Below, one piece after another: positions 41,104 to 53,027 of a DNA stretch of 64,000 bases (position 1 is the first letter of the stretch; each line of letters begins with the position of its first letter). The notes beneath the pieces are model-generated. The model worked only from the letters and a program-made list of their open reading frames with translations. It was not told the DNA's origin and did no database searches. Source of the stretch: Mesostigma viride (taxonomy: Eukaryota > Streptophyta > Mesostigmatophyceae > Mesostigmatales > Mesostigmataceae). Where the stretch lies: assembly GCA_009746045.1 (NCBI GenBank), contig RPFO01000448.1, positions 3,925,919 through 3,989,918 on the forward strand, in the 5' to 3' direction. Both the position numbers and the translations under genes were made by a program.

Positions 41104-43147
41104 TAATTAATTATACTCGTGCTCCCGTTGGGGAGTCTGACGGAGCATTAACCCCGATGGATGGATGGATGGGTGCAAACAGTCCTACCGGTCTACTCTA
41201 TCTACATCGGCTACATACTACATCTATCTAACAGCATTCTAACTACATCTATCTAGCTAGGCAGCCGCACGCTGCCCTGGGGGGCTATCTGGCGTGCCTC
41301 CCATGCACGGGATTGCACATGCACGCGGGCGCTTCCCCACTGGGGGGGGCTCGTTGTCCTCTATGACCTGGGCCCACTTGGCCTTGTCCATCATCTTCTT
41401 CCAAATCACAGAGAGGCCTAGGCCCCCCATGTCCCGTCTACTAGCTGTTCAATGAAGGTGCGGGCCTTGCGGCGTCTAACATCACTGGGCCCAGCCCACG
41501 TCAGGAGGTGCCGGCCAGGCTGGGCCGGGTCGCAGTCCTGCGGGGGGGCCACGTGAGGTGTCTACCTGGTTGGTGCGAGCTAGGTGCCCTACTAGCTGCA
41601 GGCGTCGTTGCTTAATGGTGCTGGTGATATAGGGCATGCCCTGGTACAGGTCCTCATTGCGGACATGAGCAGCATATCCTACTCTGAAAATGGAACGCAG
41701 CATGCATGTTGGTGACCGCGCCGTCTGGACAGCTTGCGGGCCAGGTCGGCGGTGAGGGTCCACGTCTCGGCCCCATACGTGAGAACAGGGAGGACAAGGA
41801 CCTTGAACATGTCCTGTTTCTCGATCTTGCCCAGGGGCTTGCGCCACAGGGCCCGGTACTGGCGTAAAGCGTGCCAGGCGAGGGAGATGCGATGGTCCAC
41901 ATCCGCCTCGCAGCTGGGGAGCAGGCTCCCAGCAGCTTGACGCGGTCCCGATACAGGACTTGAGAGCCGTCGAGGAGATAGAGGGGCGGCGGGGAGTGGG
42001 TGAGCCCAACCGCCAGGGCCTCTGTCTTCTTGCTGACATCGATCAAGCCCCACTGCACGGGCCTCGATAGCCAGGCAGTCAAGCCATGTCTGCACGTGCC
42101 CTGTGTCCTCGAAGAGGGTGGTGTCGTCTGCATAGATGATGTCTGCCAGCCGAATCTCCGTGTCCGCACCGCCATGCCAGAATTTGTTAGCAACCTGCAC
42201 TCCTGGTTCCCTGCCCACGATGCGGGCAAATCGCTTGCGCGCCTGAATCATTACGTATTCGACCACAATAATGAACAGGTAGGGCGACAGCACGCAGCCC
42301 TGCCACACACCCTTCTGTAAAGGGCATGGGGGCGTGGTCCCGTAAGAAGTGCGCACCGAAGTGGTGGACCCTTCATACAGGTTGCGGATGACAGCAATCA
42401 GGGGGCGGGGGATCCGGAACAACTCGAGGATGTCCCAAAGCGCAGGCCAGAAAACCGAATCGAAGGCTTTGATGAAGTCCACCAGCACAAGGCGCAAAGG
42501 GGACTCACCAGCCTGAAGGCGTTGCAGTTCCTCCACCAGTCGGCGAGTAGCGAAGAGCGCCTGTACTGTGTTGCGACCTGAACGGAAGCCGTGCTGAGTC
42601 TCGCTGAGGTGACCGTCCAGAGCCGTGCGCAGGCGGTTCAGGATGAGCCGCATAAGAAGCTTGAGGGGGGCACTTTGGATGCACACCCCCCTGTAGTTGC
42701 CGGGGTCGGCAGGCGACCCCTTGTTCTTGTACAGCAGATGTCGTGCGAAAACTGTGTTGCCAGGCCGCTGGAGGTGGTTGCGACGACAGCAGAAGGCGGT
42801 TGCAAATGTCCCGGAAGAGCACTCATAACACCTGTGTCCTCGAATTCGGCTGCAAGTTTTACAACTGCGGCAGGAATCTCGTCAGAGCCGGTGGCTGCGT
42901 CGTAACGCAGGCGCTGGACCGCCTCCGTGACCTCGCGAGAGGTGAAAGGAGGCACTGATGTCAGAAGGAGGCATGTCTGACGGGACGTCAGAAGTGGGCC
43001 GACCAGCGGGGGGACTAGGTAGTCCGCCGCTGACCTAGGCGGGGCCGGGGGCCCAGCGGGGCCGGCCAGGGCGGCCGGGCGGGCGGCGGCGGCTGGGAGC
43101 AGGGGTGGGGGCGGCACAGCTGTCCCCACTACCTCGGCCGTGGCCGT
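41104..43147 (-). mobile_element. APE-type LINE, 5'-truncated, in the duplicated unit
   Basis: The minus strand reads the RT, C-terminus and 3' UTR of a LINE. The 3' end carries the (CATC)n block, the hairpin (41122-41135) and a ttaatt tail. A 10-bp duplication gcaagggaat flanks it (41094-41103; on the right it occurs twice, at 43148-43157 and 43162-43171). It inserted after the tandem duplication, since unit 1 has the empty site. Confidence 0.82.
41679..42840 (-). pseudogene. LINE reverse transcriptase, truncated
   Basis: The main open frame (42686-41679) includes NYRGV-type fingers (CIQSAPLKLLMR), GFRSGRNT, motif A with LVDFIKAFDSV (about 42480), motif B with WQGCVLSPYLF (about 42300), motif C with IIYADDTTLF (about 42140) and thumb LVLPVLTYGAETWTL (about 41780). 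The RT active site is intact. The frame changes upstream near 42700 and within the region around 42000-41930. The endonuclease and ORF1 are absent through 5' truncation. It is a sister of the RT at 3297-5898. Confidence 0.8.
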
Positions 43148-43811
43148 GCAAGGGAATACATGCAAGGGAATACGTGCTACACGATATCTCCCAACTGAGT
43201 CATGTCATAATTTCATGATGTGGGTCGATTCAATGGTGAGTAAGTAAGTAAGTAAGTAAGTAAGTACTTGCGTGTCATGCGCAAAGGCATGCCACGGAGT
43301 ACTTTAGATAATCTCATTCAATCTCAATGGCGAGGGTCGATAAAACCATACCATGGAATAGCATGTGCGCAGGGCTGACCTGGGGGTACCCAAAAGATTT
43401 TTTTGCCATGTAAATGGGGGTCAACTGATCCCACCACTTGTTGAGGGTGGTACATACTGTCTACACTCCGCTATTGAGCTAAAAATAGCAAAAGACGCTA
43501 CTTCTGACACATTCTGCCTAGGACAATGGGGGCATCATTTTGCCCCCAAAAGCCCTTCCCATAAAAATGCCTGATTTTGCAAAAATTCTACCTAATTGGA
43601 GCTTGTGTAGCGGCTATCCCCAGACCGCGGAAGCTATCTGTAGCAAGACCTGTGCATGGATGGAGACAGTTAGTAGACAAACAACGGTTTGTATAATAAA
43701 CATGCAAATTGTGAAGAAAAATCAATAGTAGTATCGAAGACAACCTCAGCAGGTGCAGACAGAGTTATCTGGAAGAATCCGGACGTACCATGGTAGCTCG
43801 AGCCTGCTGTT

Positions 43812-44141
43812 TGTCGAGTCGTTTGAAGGATGATGGAAATGAATGCATGTATCTCAATTTGAGACAACTATAAATGTGGATCGGAATCTGAACCATGGTA
43901 GCCTGAGCCTGCTAGCTGGGCGGTCATCTTCCCGTGTGTCGAGTCATTCAGGGTGATGGAAATGAATGGACGTGGAAAATGTGCAGCCGTGATCTTATGC
44001 TGCAAACAGCAAAACTAATCGCGCCGGCCAGTTAACAAGATCCGCAAGGAGCTAGTACTCATACCAACTGGCACACAGAAACAAAATGCATATAGAGGTG
44101 TGTCCTTGCCGCACAAACGCATTTCATGGGGACATTTAGTG
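43812..44141. other. Intergenic with an imperfect about 110-bp duplication
   Basis: The phrases gtcgagtc...gatggaaatgaatg (about 43817 and 43938) and accatggtagc...gagcctgct (about 43788 and 43892) are each repeated once at 104-123 bp spacing. No gene. Confidence 0.5.
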
Positions 44142-44147
44142 TTTATT
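44142..44147 (-). promoter_or_regulatory. Candidate polyadenylation signal AATAAA
   Basis: The minus strand reads AATAAA about 210 bp below the stop codon of the LETM1-like gene. It is the first canonical hexamer there. Position fits a 3' UTR end; not proven. Confidence 0.4.
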
Positions 44148-44356
44148 AGTCGGTGAACGATGCAATCTTGAAATGCCTGCACGACGTGCCCCGCGTGATC
44201 AGGGCATGCATGCGTTCCCTCAACGATGCATCGACTCCACATTATGTGGCGTTCCAGAGCTCCATTTGCCTGCAGCATGATAAGGGTGTGATTTCATGAC
44301 ATCACTGCATTCACAAGCAGGCTGTATGCACAGGCCAGGCCAGCATGTGCAATCGC

Positions 44357-47300
44357 TCAATCTTTCTTCTTTTCCTCATCTTTAGGCACCGGCGTCGCCC
44401 CCGCTGTAGACCCGGATGGCTCAATCTCCACATCCACCGCGTCGTCCGCCTGCTCCTCATCCTCATCATCCGTGTTCCACCACGAGCTGTCCCAGTCCCC
44501 GCCTGCCAGGGACGCGATCGCGGCCACCGTGGCCGCTGACTCGTCCGCATCCACCTGGAATCCGCTGGTGGCGCGCGCGATTTCCTCCTCGATCGACCGG
44601 TAGCGCGCCATCAACAGCTGCCGCCTGCGTGACACCGTGACCCAGTAATGAAGCAGTTGAACAACCATGGCCGATAAGCAACGTAACTACAGAAACGTGG
44701 CCGATTTAGGGTGCTTCCACGCTTGGTCCGAACCAATTTTTTGAAGGGGTGTAAGACCAATTTCGAAGGAGGCCCTTCCACGCTTGGCACAAATTTCAGA
44801 TTAGGTACCTCAAAAGTTCACATCTGTCCGTACTCTTGGCTGGGCGATAAGAATTTCGGCTTGTCCCACCCTTTACGAGGGGGGCAAGCCGACATTGGTA
44901 TCGTCTCCAAAGTACGTTGTAGCCTGTAGTAGCTCACAACTTGACGACGGACTTCCAGCGTCCACGTAACTTCACCACATGAAGTAAAGGAAATTGGCCG
45001 CAGCAGAGAAATTTGGCTGCGCCACAGAGGAAATAAGCGCTACTAGGGTAAGTCCGGCCCAGTTTCCACAGTACAGTGGCCAGTAAAGTGACTGACGTGA
45101 CCAGTTGAACTTTTATGCAGGTCATCAAGCGTGGAAGCGCCCTTAACAATGTAAACAGAACCACAGCCAATAAAAAGTTTCGGACAGAACCCTGGCCGAC
45201 TAACCGAACTTAAGTACAGTACCATGGCCATTACATGTGGAGATGACCAATGGCAAGAAAAATGTGAGAATGATTTCATGGGAATAAGAAACTCTTGGCA
45301 TGAAAACAGGCAACGTTCAGCTATGTAAGGTAGAAGGGCAGTTGTTCGTGAGGGGATCACCATCATAGCTAGCTAGTGACACCTCCGATTGCCACGCCCC
45401 TTGGGTCTTGACTCCCATACAGCCCGCTGCGACTAATCACGTACGCCTTAAACCATCCGGACAAACCCTGCCTGCCTCCTGCCTCTCAGTACATTTCTTC
45501 CCTGCAGAAAGTTCTTCGCCCCTTTCCACAGGCCCTATGGGGTCCCAACTGCTCATTGCTACGAAATGGCACGATGGATGCTGACCTAAGGAGGCAGGCA
45601 AGAGTGTGGCAGCAACATGCCAACAACCCGGCAACGACCCCGCTACTACACTGCAACAAGGCACTGACCTACTCAGCAACAAGGCACTGACCTACTCAGC
45701 AACAAGGCATTGGCATACGCAGCAACAAGGCATTGATAAAGGTAGCAGCAAGGCATCAACATACGCAGCAACAAGGCCGCAACATCACAGTTTACCGCGT
45801 GGTGAAGGGGGAGGGGAAGAAGCCCGGGAAGTAGCGCTGGATGAACGAGAAGACGAGCACGTGGCCGATGGGGGTGAGTGGCAGCACGAGGATGATGATG
45901 AAGGGGATGAGCGTGGCCAGGTCGCGGAACGTGCGCCGCAGCGACTTGACCTGCAGAGGGAACCGGGGCACGGCGGCATGGGACTTACTTCAGAACGTAG
46001 GCAGCAGCAAACACGGCAGCAAGGTGACCAGGTGGGGTGCACAGGTGCGAAGAAGCGAGCACGGATGCAGATCCACCACAGAGGGTATTTGTGAGGGTTC
46101 AAGAGCAGGTGCTCGTCCGGGGAGGGTTCTGGCGGGTAAGCACAACGAAGATACGGCTGGCTTCACGGCGTGCTCTCGCCAAGCTGACTCGGAGGGCCAT
46201 AAGCACAAGTTGCGCTTCTGACTAGAGCCATGGCAAGCCCTTCACCCTGCCTTGACCCCAGGGATGCCACAGTTGGCAGGCCTTGTTCGAGTTGCGCAAC
46301 GCAAAAAAAGGGGGGGGGGGGGGGGGGTTATGTACCAGAGGAGATTCACTGGATGATGGCCAGCCAATTACGGGATGCAAATGCACAGCCTGCAAGGAAC
46401 TTAAGGAATTCTTGAGTCCAGGACGATGGCCGTACCTCTCGGGGCTTGAGCGTGTAGCCCTGAAGCGCCCTCCAGAACAGGCCGAGGGAGTAGGTAACGT
46501 CGCTGCCCATGAGCCGCAGGCCCTGCCCCGCAAACTCCCACCCGTCCTTGAACTTCTGAGCGCTCTCCTGGTAGGACAGCATGATGCTCTGCTTCCAGTC
46601 ACGCGACGCCGTCGTCTCGTCCATGATGTTCAGCCGGCTCTTCAGGTCTGGTTTGGTAGGGGGGGGGGAGAGGGGAGGAAGTTGCGTGGGTAAAAGGGAA
46701 AAGAAAAAATGGTTCAACGGGCTCGCCCATGATGCTCAGCAGGCACGTTGTTGTTAATCACCACTTGTCAATGTTATTTTGCTATAATATTACTTTCTTA
46801 GCAACGTGTGCTTTTAGTGGACTCACCGGGGATGTCAGCCGCCAGCGCGTTGAGCACGTTGTCATCCACCACGATCGCCTGGTCCGCATCCACCAGCCGC
46901 GCCTGCTTCTCCAGCTGGCGCTCCAAAATGCCAAACTCGGCCAGCAGCAGCGTGATCTCGTCACTGCCCAGGTAGCCTGGCCAAAAGAAAAGAGAATAAA
47001 CATAAGCAAGGGCATAACAGACAGATGAAAATGAATAGAATAGGAAAGAATGAACAAAGAATCACAAAAGAAATAACAAACAATCATGACAGGAGGGGGG
47101 GGGGGGGGAGGGAGTTGATACGGGAGCCCACACCTGGGCACATCAACAACATTACTTCAGAATAATAATTCATGTGCAATGTCCCGTGCCCAGTGCCCTC
47201 TGCAGTTCCAGAATGCTCCTCGCTTTTCCCAGGGCACCTGATGGATGTACGAGGAAAAAAGCGAGAGATTGGGGGGGCCACTACGGGGGCCCCTCGTAGC

Positions 47301-47502
47301 TATTTTCGCGCACTGCTATGGGGGGGGCTCACAGTGGCAGCAACATTACAGTAGCTGTTGTGAGCGCCACCTACTAGAGAAGTCGAGCACTTCGGCTTCC
47401 AGCGCCGACAGGATGGTGACCATCTCCAGCTGCAGCGTGCGCACACCCAGCTTGCGGCGGATAGCATTCACCTGCCAGGATGGGGGCGCGGGGAGGGGGG
47501 AA

Positions 47503-47555
<53 letters not shown>

Positions 47556-50500
47556 CGCGTGTGCATTGGCGATTGTGGGTGGGAGAAAGAGTTTGTGTAT
47601 TAGTAAAACATAGAGAATGGGAAGGATGAAGGAGGCGGAGAGGAAAGAGACAAGGAGGGCGTGGGGAGTTCAACGAAAGGGCCCATGCCCTTGATCACCG
47701 ACCATGCAGTTGCCGCCCATAGCTGCCTGCCGACCAATGAGACCAATAAAGATTGTGCAAAAACAGATAAAGCAATCAATTAAAACTATCAATGACTGCG
47801 GCAAGGGGTACTTGTTACCAGGAATAACTGTCGACCCTTCAGCCGCACTAGTGCCCTTACCTCCTCATCCAGCTCTCGGATCTCCTGCGCGAGGAAGGTG
47901 CGGGCGCGCACGCCCTTCTTGCGCAGCCGGCTCTCGCGCTTGGTGCTGACCTCGAGCAGGCGCTCCTCGAGCTCCTCCACCTGGTTAGGTGCAGGGTTAA
48001 GGGTTTCGGGCGGCAGGTTCAGGGTTTAGGGTTGAAGTTTAGGAAGGTGTAGGGTTTTGGCGTTTGGAGGGGCGTTTCGAGATTGTGTAGGGTTCAGGAT
48101 TTAGGGAGGCAGGGTCCAGGGGTTTGGGAGGCAGGGAGCGGAGGTAGGCACATGCATGCAACACAGGGACGACAGAGCGTGCGTGAGAACCCAGACCGAA
48201 AAGCGACCAAGGGAAACATGTGCCAATTACGCGGCACACGTGGCGGTGCAAGAGGGCGCACAATGGATGCTTGCGACTGTCCCCAGTACGATCGCTCGCG
48301 CTATGCTGAGAGACAGAAATGATGATGTATGTGCTAATAGACAGAAACCTGAAGAGGCGATGTATGATAACGAAGACAAAAACCAACTTATAACGAAGGA
48401 AAAAAGTTTGATACAACCAAGGCAAAGGTGGCCCCACCTCGAGCTTGAGTGCCCGCCCCTGGAACTCGACCACGGCCCGCTTGGAGGGCGGCACAGGGAG
48501 GCCCAGCGGGTTAGTCTCGACCGACTGCGGCACGCCGTTGAGGCGCGCCCAGAACAGCTTGGTCGAGTTGGCCAGTTGCGCGACACCCTGCCAGGGGGTG
48601 AAGGAAGCAGTACGTGCCATGACACATCGACGTGTTAGGCGAGACACATCAAGTCATCCATGGTGTTATGTAGGATACACCCAATAGGATACATCCATGT
48701 GATAGCCAACAGAGCATTTGGCAGCACCATACCCCCCCCCCCCCTACCCCCCCGAAAAAAAAAAAAAAAGTGAAGGGGATATTCAAGCATGGTATGGGAC
48801 GGTGTACAAGAAAACCCAGGCGTTACGGTTGTCAGGCTTTAAGGCAGCACGAGGGCATTGCCAGTCTGACGAACAGCGTACAGCGAGATGCATGTGGGAG
48901 CGCTCCGACTACAGTCGGCGACTCTGTGATAATGTTAACTGTGACTTTGACCCATTTCAGCTGGAGAAACACAATACACCCGTCATGGATCATCGACAGA
49001 ATTACACCAAGCGGGCATCCTTGGTGGTCCGTGGTCCTCTCTACGCCCACATCCCTTGAGAGGTGGATGCATCTACTTGCACTTGACCCTTGGGTGCTTT
49101 CATAGGAAACACTTTCACTCTCACATCATTCTTGAACAAAGAATGTTCTGTTCAAGCTCTCCAATCATTCACTCTACTTTCAACCCACCCATCCTCCTCC
49201 CTTGGTGAACTCTTGGCAAGCCAAGGGAAATGCCTTGACAAACCTTCAAACACACCTCCCTCCCAGACTGCGGCTCACCAGAAGGCGTGGGCGGGCAACT
49301 AAGCATGTCAATCAGAAACGCAGCGGGCTGTCCCTAATTTACAGCACCAATGAGGACACAAAGTGGCACTTCCCAGTAAAAAAAACGACACTTAACCCCA
49401 ATTTAGTAGTTGCTATTCCCTCTACTGGCAAATCACTCATCCCGTTACCTAACACTGCCGACCCCTTACACCTTGCCTTAGGCCTCTGCCCTATTATTTG
49501 CGCCCTGTTATTTGCAGCAGAGGAAAGATACCCCGTCTCCCCTATACATGCTGCCCTTGTATCGCTCACAACTGTCATGTGCAAGGTGCCTGTCATGTGC
49601 AAGGTGCCTGTCATGTGCAAGGTGCATTCTTTTACTTAGAAAAATAAAAAGGGGATACACCGCTCGTGTGTCACTTTCTAAATCACATGCCATTGCCCTG
49701 ACATGTAGTAAGGTATTTGTGTGACTGCCTATGACATGTAACAAGATATTTGCGTGACTGCCCTGACATGTAACAAGATGCTTGTGGCAATGCCCCCTCC
49801 CCCGCTTCCCCTCCTTGACCCCTTACCTCCTTGGTCAGCCGTGCCTGCGACACGTCCAGGGCGCGCAACTTCTCCTGGATGAAGAAGAGCGGGGTGTCCC
49901 TCTGCACATGCGAAGCACGCTTGCACACGGCACAAGCAGCACACAAAAAGGTCAGGTGGGCAGATCCGTGGTGGTGCTCGGTGATGAAATAACTGGAGGA
50001 AATAACTGGGTTGGCAGGCCACCTGCCCCGCCAGCCACCACCCACTCCCTTAATCCCAGGCTCCACCCCCCCATACTTTGCTCCCCGCCTCGCTGCCCTG
50101 AAACAACCCACTGCCTCACTGCCCTTAAACAACCTGCGGCCTTGATGTCCTTAAAAACCCGCCGCCTCGCCGCCCTCCCCCAAACCCACCGCCTCGCTGC
50201 CCTCCTTGTTGGCGGACCAGCCCTCCCTTGCTGCGCGCGCCTCCGCCTTCAACTCCCCCGCCGCGATGGCCTCGAGCGCGCCGCGCGGAATTTGCTTCGC
50301 GAGGAACGCCCGGCGGTCCTCGAGTGAGCCGATGCTCTTGGTCACCGCCGCGCGCACGCTCGCCTGGCACGACTCGTCGCCCTGCAGGGTGCGGGGGGAC
50401 GAGGACACGCACCAGGGTGCGAGGTGTGGGGGAGCGCGGGGATGCGAGGATGCGTTAGTGAGGGGTGGGTTCGGGCGAGGACGGTCGGGTGCAGCGAGGG

Positions 50501-53027
50501 CATGCAAGGGCACAGGGTGTGGGGGCACAGTATGCAACAAGCAGCGGAATAGTTGACGACTGTTAGCGGAGATGGGAGTGGTGGGGCCACTTGCCGGTGA
50601 GATCCCCGATGTTAGGCAACCACTCTTACTGGACGTTGATTTCCAATCCAATACAAGCACGCCATCCAATGACCACGCACAGGCGGGGTTTCGCACAAGG
50701 CACCAGCACGGCAAGCAGCGTGCACGTATAAAACACGCCAGCTGGCTCAACCGACTAACACGTTTCAAACTCCAATTGGTCCAGCGGAGCGCTCTTGTCT
50801 CCACCGATACATGGTGGGCGCAACACCCCATGTTCCTCATAGGGGAGAATGCAATGGACACGGGAAGCAGGGGCAAGGTCCCATGTTCCTTGCGCCTCCC
50901 TCCCCGGAAGGGGTTTTGGGTTTGCAATCTATCAGAAGAGGGCCTCCCCCACCCCACCCCACCCCTCCCCATTCACCCAACACAGACCAAACACGGCAAA
51001 CCAAGCCAACCCTTAAAGAAGCGGTCAAGTTCTGTCGTTGTAGGCCCCCCCCCCCCCCCGCCACCACACACACACATACTCACACCAAATGCAGAAAAGG
51101 AAAAGGCGCCCCCACCCCCACACCAACCCCCCACATGTACAAGGTCTGCCCCCCCTTCTCCGCCCCCCCGCTCGCCCCCACCCCACCCCCGCCCCCCTCA
51201 ATCGAAAGCGGCAAAAGAAAAAACCGACCCCCCGCCTCACATCGAACGCGGCGAGCAGCAGATTGTCCACCACCGCGAGGTCGCTCTCCAGCCTCTCCTC
51301 CATCTCCTCCACCGCCTTTACTGCGTCCGCGACCATCTGGACGGCCACGCGGTCCTCGGGCAGCGCCAGGTTGAAGCGGCGGGGCAGCGGCCCTAGGGCT
51401 GCCAGCGCTTCCGGGGACAGCATCCGCTCGGCGTCCACGAGGTCCACGTAGACAGCGCGCACCTGCGAGAGGACCTCCAGCCGCTCTGCTTGCGTACGCG
51501 CCGGTGAGCCCTGGCGCAGCATCAGCGCGTCCTGTGGGGGCGACCGGGTAAATGTAGGTGGCGTGGGGGGGGTGGGGAGTCGGGGAGGGGTTGGGTGGAT
51601 TGGGTGGGGTTGAGGAGGGGGTGGGAAGCAGTGTCACTGAAAAAGCGGCTGAGTGGACTTGTCCTATCCCCGAAGAAAAGGGCGGCGGTGAGGCGGCGGC
51701 ATAGGGAAGGTAGAGAAATTTGCCATCATGAAGCTGGAGTTGTGAAACCCAATCCTTTAAGAAGAGGGGGTAGCCCTTATAAAACCTAGAATGGATGCAG
51801 AAAAGTTTATCAGGAAAGGTTGAACAGCGCAAAGAATGACAAAACCGTTCTTGACATCACCGCCAAATACAGCTTATTTCACCACCATTCCGGGGCATCA
51901 CGTTGCTTTGGGCAGGCTCAAAAGTCCCTTATGCTGCCCATACTGCACCCACCCTCTCAAGGCATCTTTTCAGCCAATTGTTTATCCCTAGGACAGGCCA
52001 TGGCCCGAAGATCACAAACGAAGAAGGAATCGGAATAAGAGAAAAGAAATCAAAGGCAACAACCTGAAGCTCAATGTGGGAAAAACAAATGCGGAGCTGG
52101 ACAGCCCGCGTAAAACAATGTGCACTGGCCCTCACAACACAGCAACAACAACAGCAAACAGCGGGGCGAATTGGCAACGAGAGAGTTGCCCCAATGGGAA
52201 TGGGACAGAAAATGGGAAATGCGACATGGGGTTGGGGGGGATGGGGACAAATGAAGGGGGGAAAGGGGTAGGGGTTTTGTGCGTCTATGCGAGGGTTCCG
52301 GCATGTGCACCTCTTGTGGACTGGGTTAGCGATGATGTGCTGTGCTAACTGTGGGGCAGTAGAAGCAGGTAGATAGCCAGATTAACTTGTAGATGATGCA
52401 GTTGCAAGCAGTGCCAGCCAGACCATTAGTCTCAGTAGGCCAAAATGGCAAACTGGTCCCATGCAGCCTCCGTTCAGTGCTGCGGCCGCCATTCAGTCCA
52501 TGTGGAATATGCTACCTGGGATTTTCTCAGCTAAGTCTCGTGCACCATTTTACTTTATAAAATACTTGACGTAATCGAAGTGGGCAGCACGGGGCCAATC
52601 AGACCATACAACAACAGCGACTCTATACCTGCAGCATCTTGTTTCTTCTCTTCTTAGCGAGCAATGCGTCATTTTTCGCTCTTCGCTTGCGCTCCTCCTC
52701 AGCGCTGCCATCGCTGACTATGCTGACCGCCTGCTTCGGGGAGGAAAACCAACCCCCTTTTCTACTCCGGTCGTCGTTTGTTTTTTCTTCGTTCTTGCTG
52801 CTGATAGCAACTGCTACATGTCGTCGGGGAGTCCATTTGACAGCCCCATCAAATCTGAATTTGTCATCGATAGTACCTCTCGGCCATACCGCACTAGACC
52901 CACGAAGAGCATTTGAAAATGAGAAAGTCCCACGGCTTTTAGCATGGCTTGAATTGGGGGTAAAAGCCACGTAGGTGTGACTCCCGAGCGTGCAAGTGTC
53001 AAAGGACAGTTTCAAAGTTGTTGCCAT
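44357..53027 (-). CDS. LETM1-domain protein, probably plastid-targeted, 11 exons
   Basis: The only host gene I recognise. Exons on the minus strand are 53027-52629, 51531-51241, 50381-50190, 49901-49827, 48587-48438, 47980-47861, 47471-47375, 46976-46827, 46647-46436, 45950-45796 and 44624-44357. All ten introns are GT-AG, and the joined frame is 2109 bases, 702 codons plus stop, with consistent phases throughout. The start ATG sits in a good context (G at +4). The first 75 residues are rich in Ser, Thr and Ala, poor in acids, and end in [10 protein letters not shown], a plastid-type transit peptide. Charged helical, probably coiled-coil stretches occupy residues 370-490. Residues 555-620 are the LETM1 signature: [16 protein letters not shown], a hydrophobic proline-containing membrane segment, then [12 protein letters not shown] and TTRRQLL. 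The C-terminus is acidic. LETM1 proteins act in organelle cation/proton balance and ribosome association; the exact role here is unknown. Confidence 0.88.
44709..45142. mobile_element. PIF/Harbinger-like MITE in intron 10
   Basis: TTA duplications at 44706-44708 and 45143-45145. The inverted ends GGGTGCTTCCACGCTTG and GGGCGCTTCCACGCTTG (complement of the right end) differ at one base. An internal copy of ccttccacgcttgg lies near 44777. There is no coding capacity. It lies wholly within the last intron of the LETM1-like gene and away from its splice sites. Confidence 0.82.
45655..45790. repeat. Minisatellite in intron 10 (cagcaacaaggca-type, about 23 bp)
   Basis: Five to six imperfect units share the core cagcaacaaggca, with variants such as tagcagcaaggca. 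The array ends a few bases before the splice donor of exon 10. Confidence 0.8.
46311..46327. repeat. Poly-G run in intron 9
   Basis: An uninterrupted run of 17 G on the plus strand, C on the transcribed-sense strand. Similar homopyrimidine runs occur in other introns of this gene (near 47096-47108, 48731-48742 and 51047-51059). Confidence 0.9.
47503..47558. repeat. (TG)n/(CG)n microsatellite in intron 6
   Basis: About 20 tg dinucleotides followed by a short cg run, lying between exons 6 and 7 of the LETM1-like gene. Confidence 0.92.
47990..48130. repeat. Degenerate telomere-like repeats (TTTAGGG) in intron 5
   Basis: Several agggttt or tttaggg words (gggtttaggg at 48023, agtttagg, gtgtagggtttt, ggatttaggg) occur within 140 bp. 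The unit resembles the plant-type telomere repeat, but the array is far from perfect. Confidence 0.5.
49575..49785. repeat. Two small tandem repeats in intron 4
   Basis: The 18-bp unit tgtcatgtgcaaggtgcc is present three times (49576-49629). Just beyond are three imperfect units of about 32-34 bp built on gacatgtaacaagatatttg (49698-49785). Confidence 0.85.

Larger units (their letters stand above)
40621..43811 (+). repeat. Tandem duplication, unit 2, interrupted by a LINE
   Basis: This repeats unit 1 from gtatgcctcgc to the gtagctcgagcctgctgtt phrase, which ends at 43811. The LINE at 41104 to about 43147 interrupts it at the gcaagggaat present once in unit 1 (near 39254). Differences from unit 1 include small deletions near 40710 and 40890. 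Confidence 0.82.

Noticed and set aside
50572-51396. Plus-strand proline-rich frame of 274 codons
   Set aside because: It is the complement of exon 2 and intron 2 of the LETM1-like gene; the proline/histidine richness comes from C-runs.
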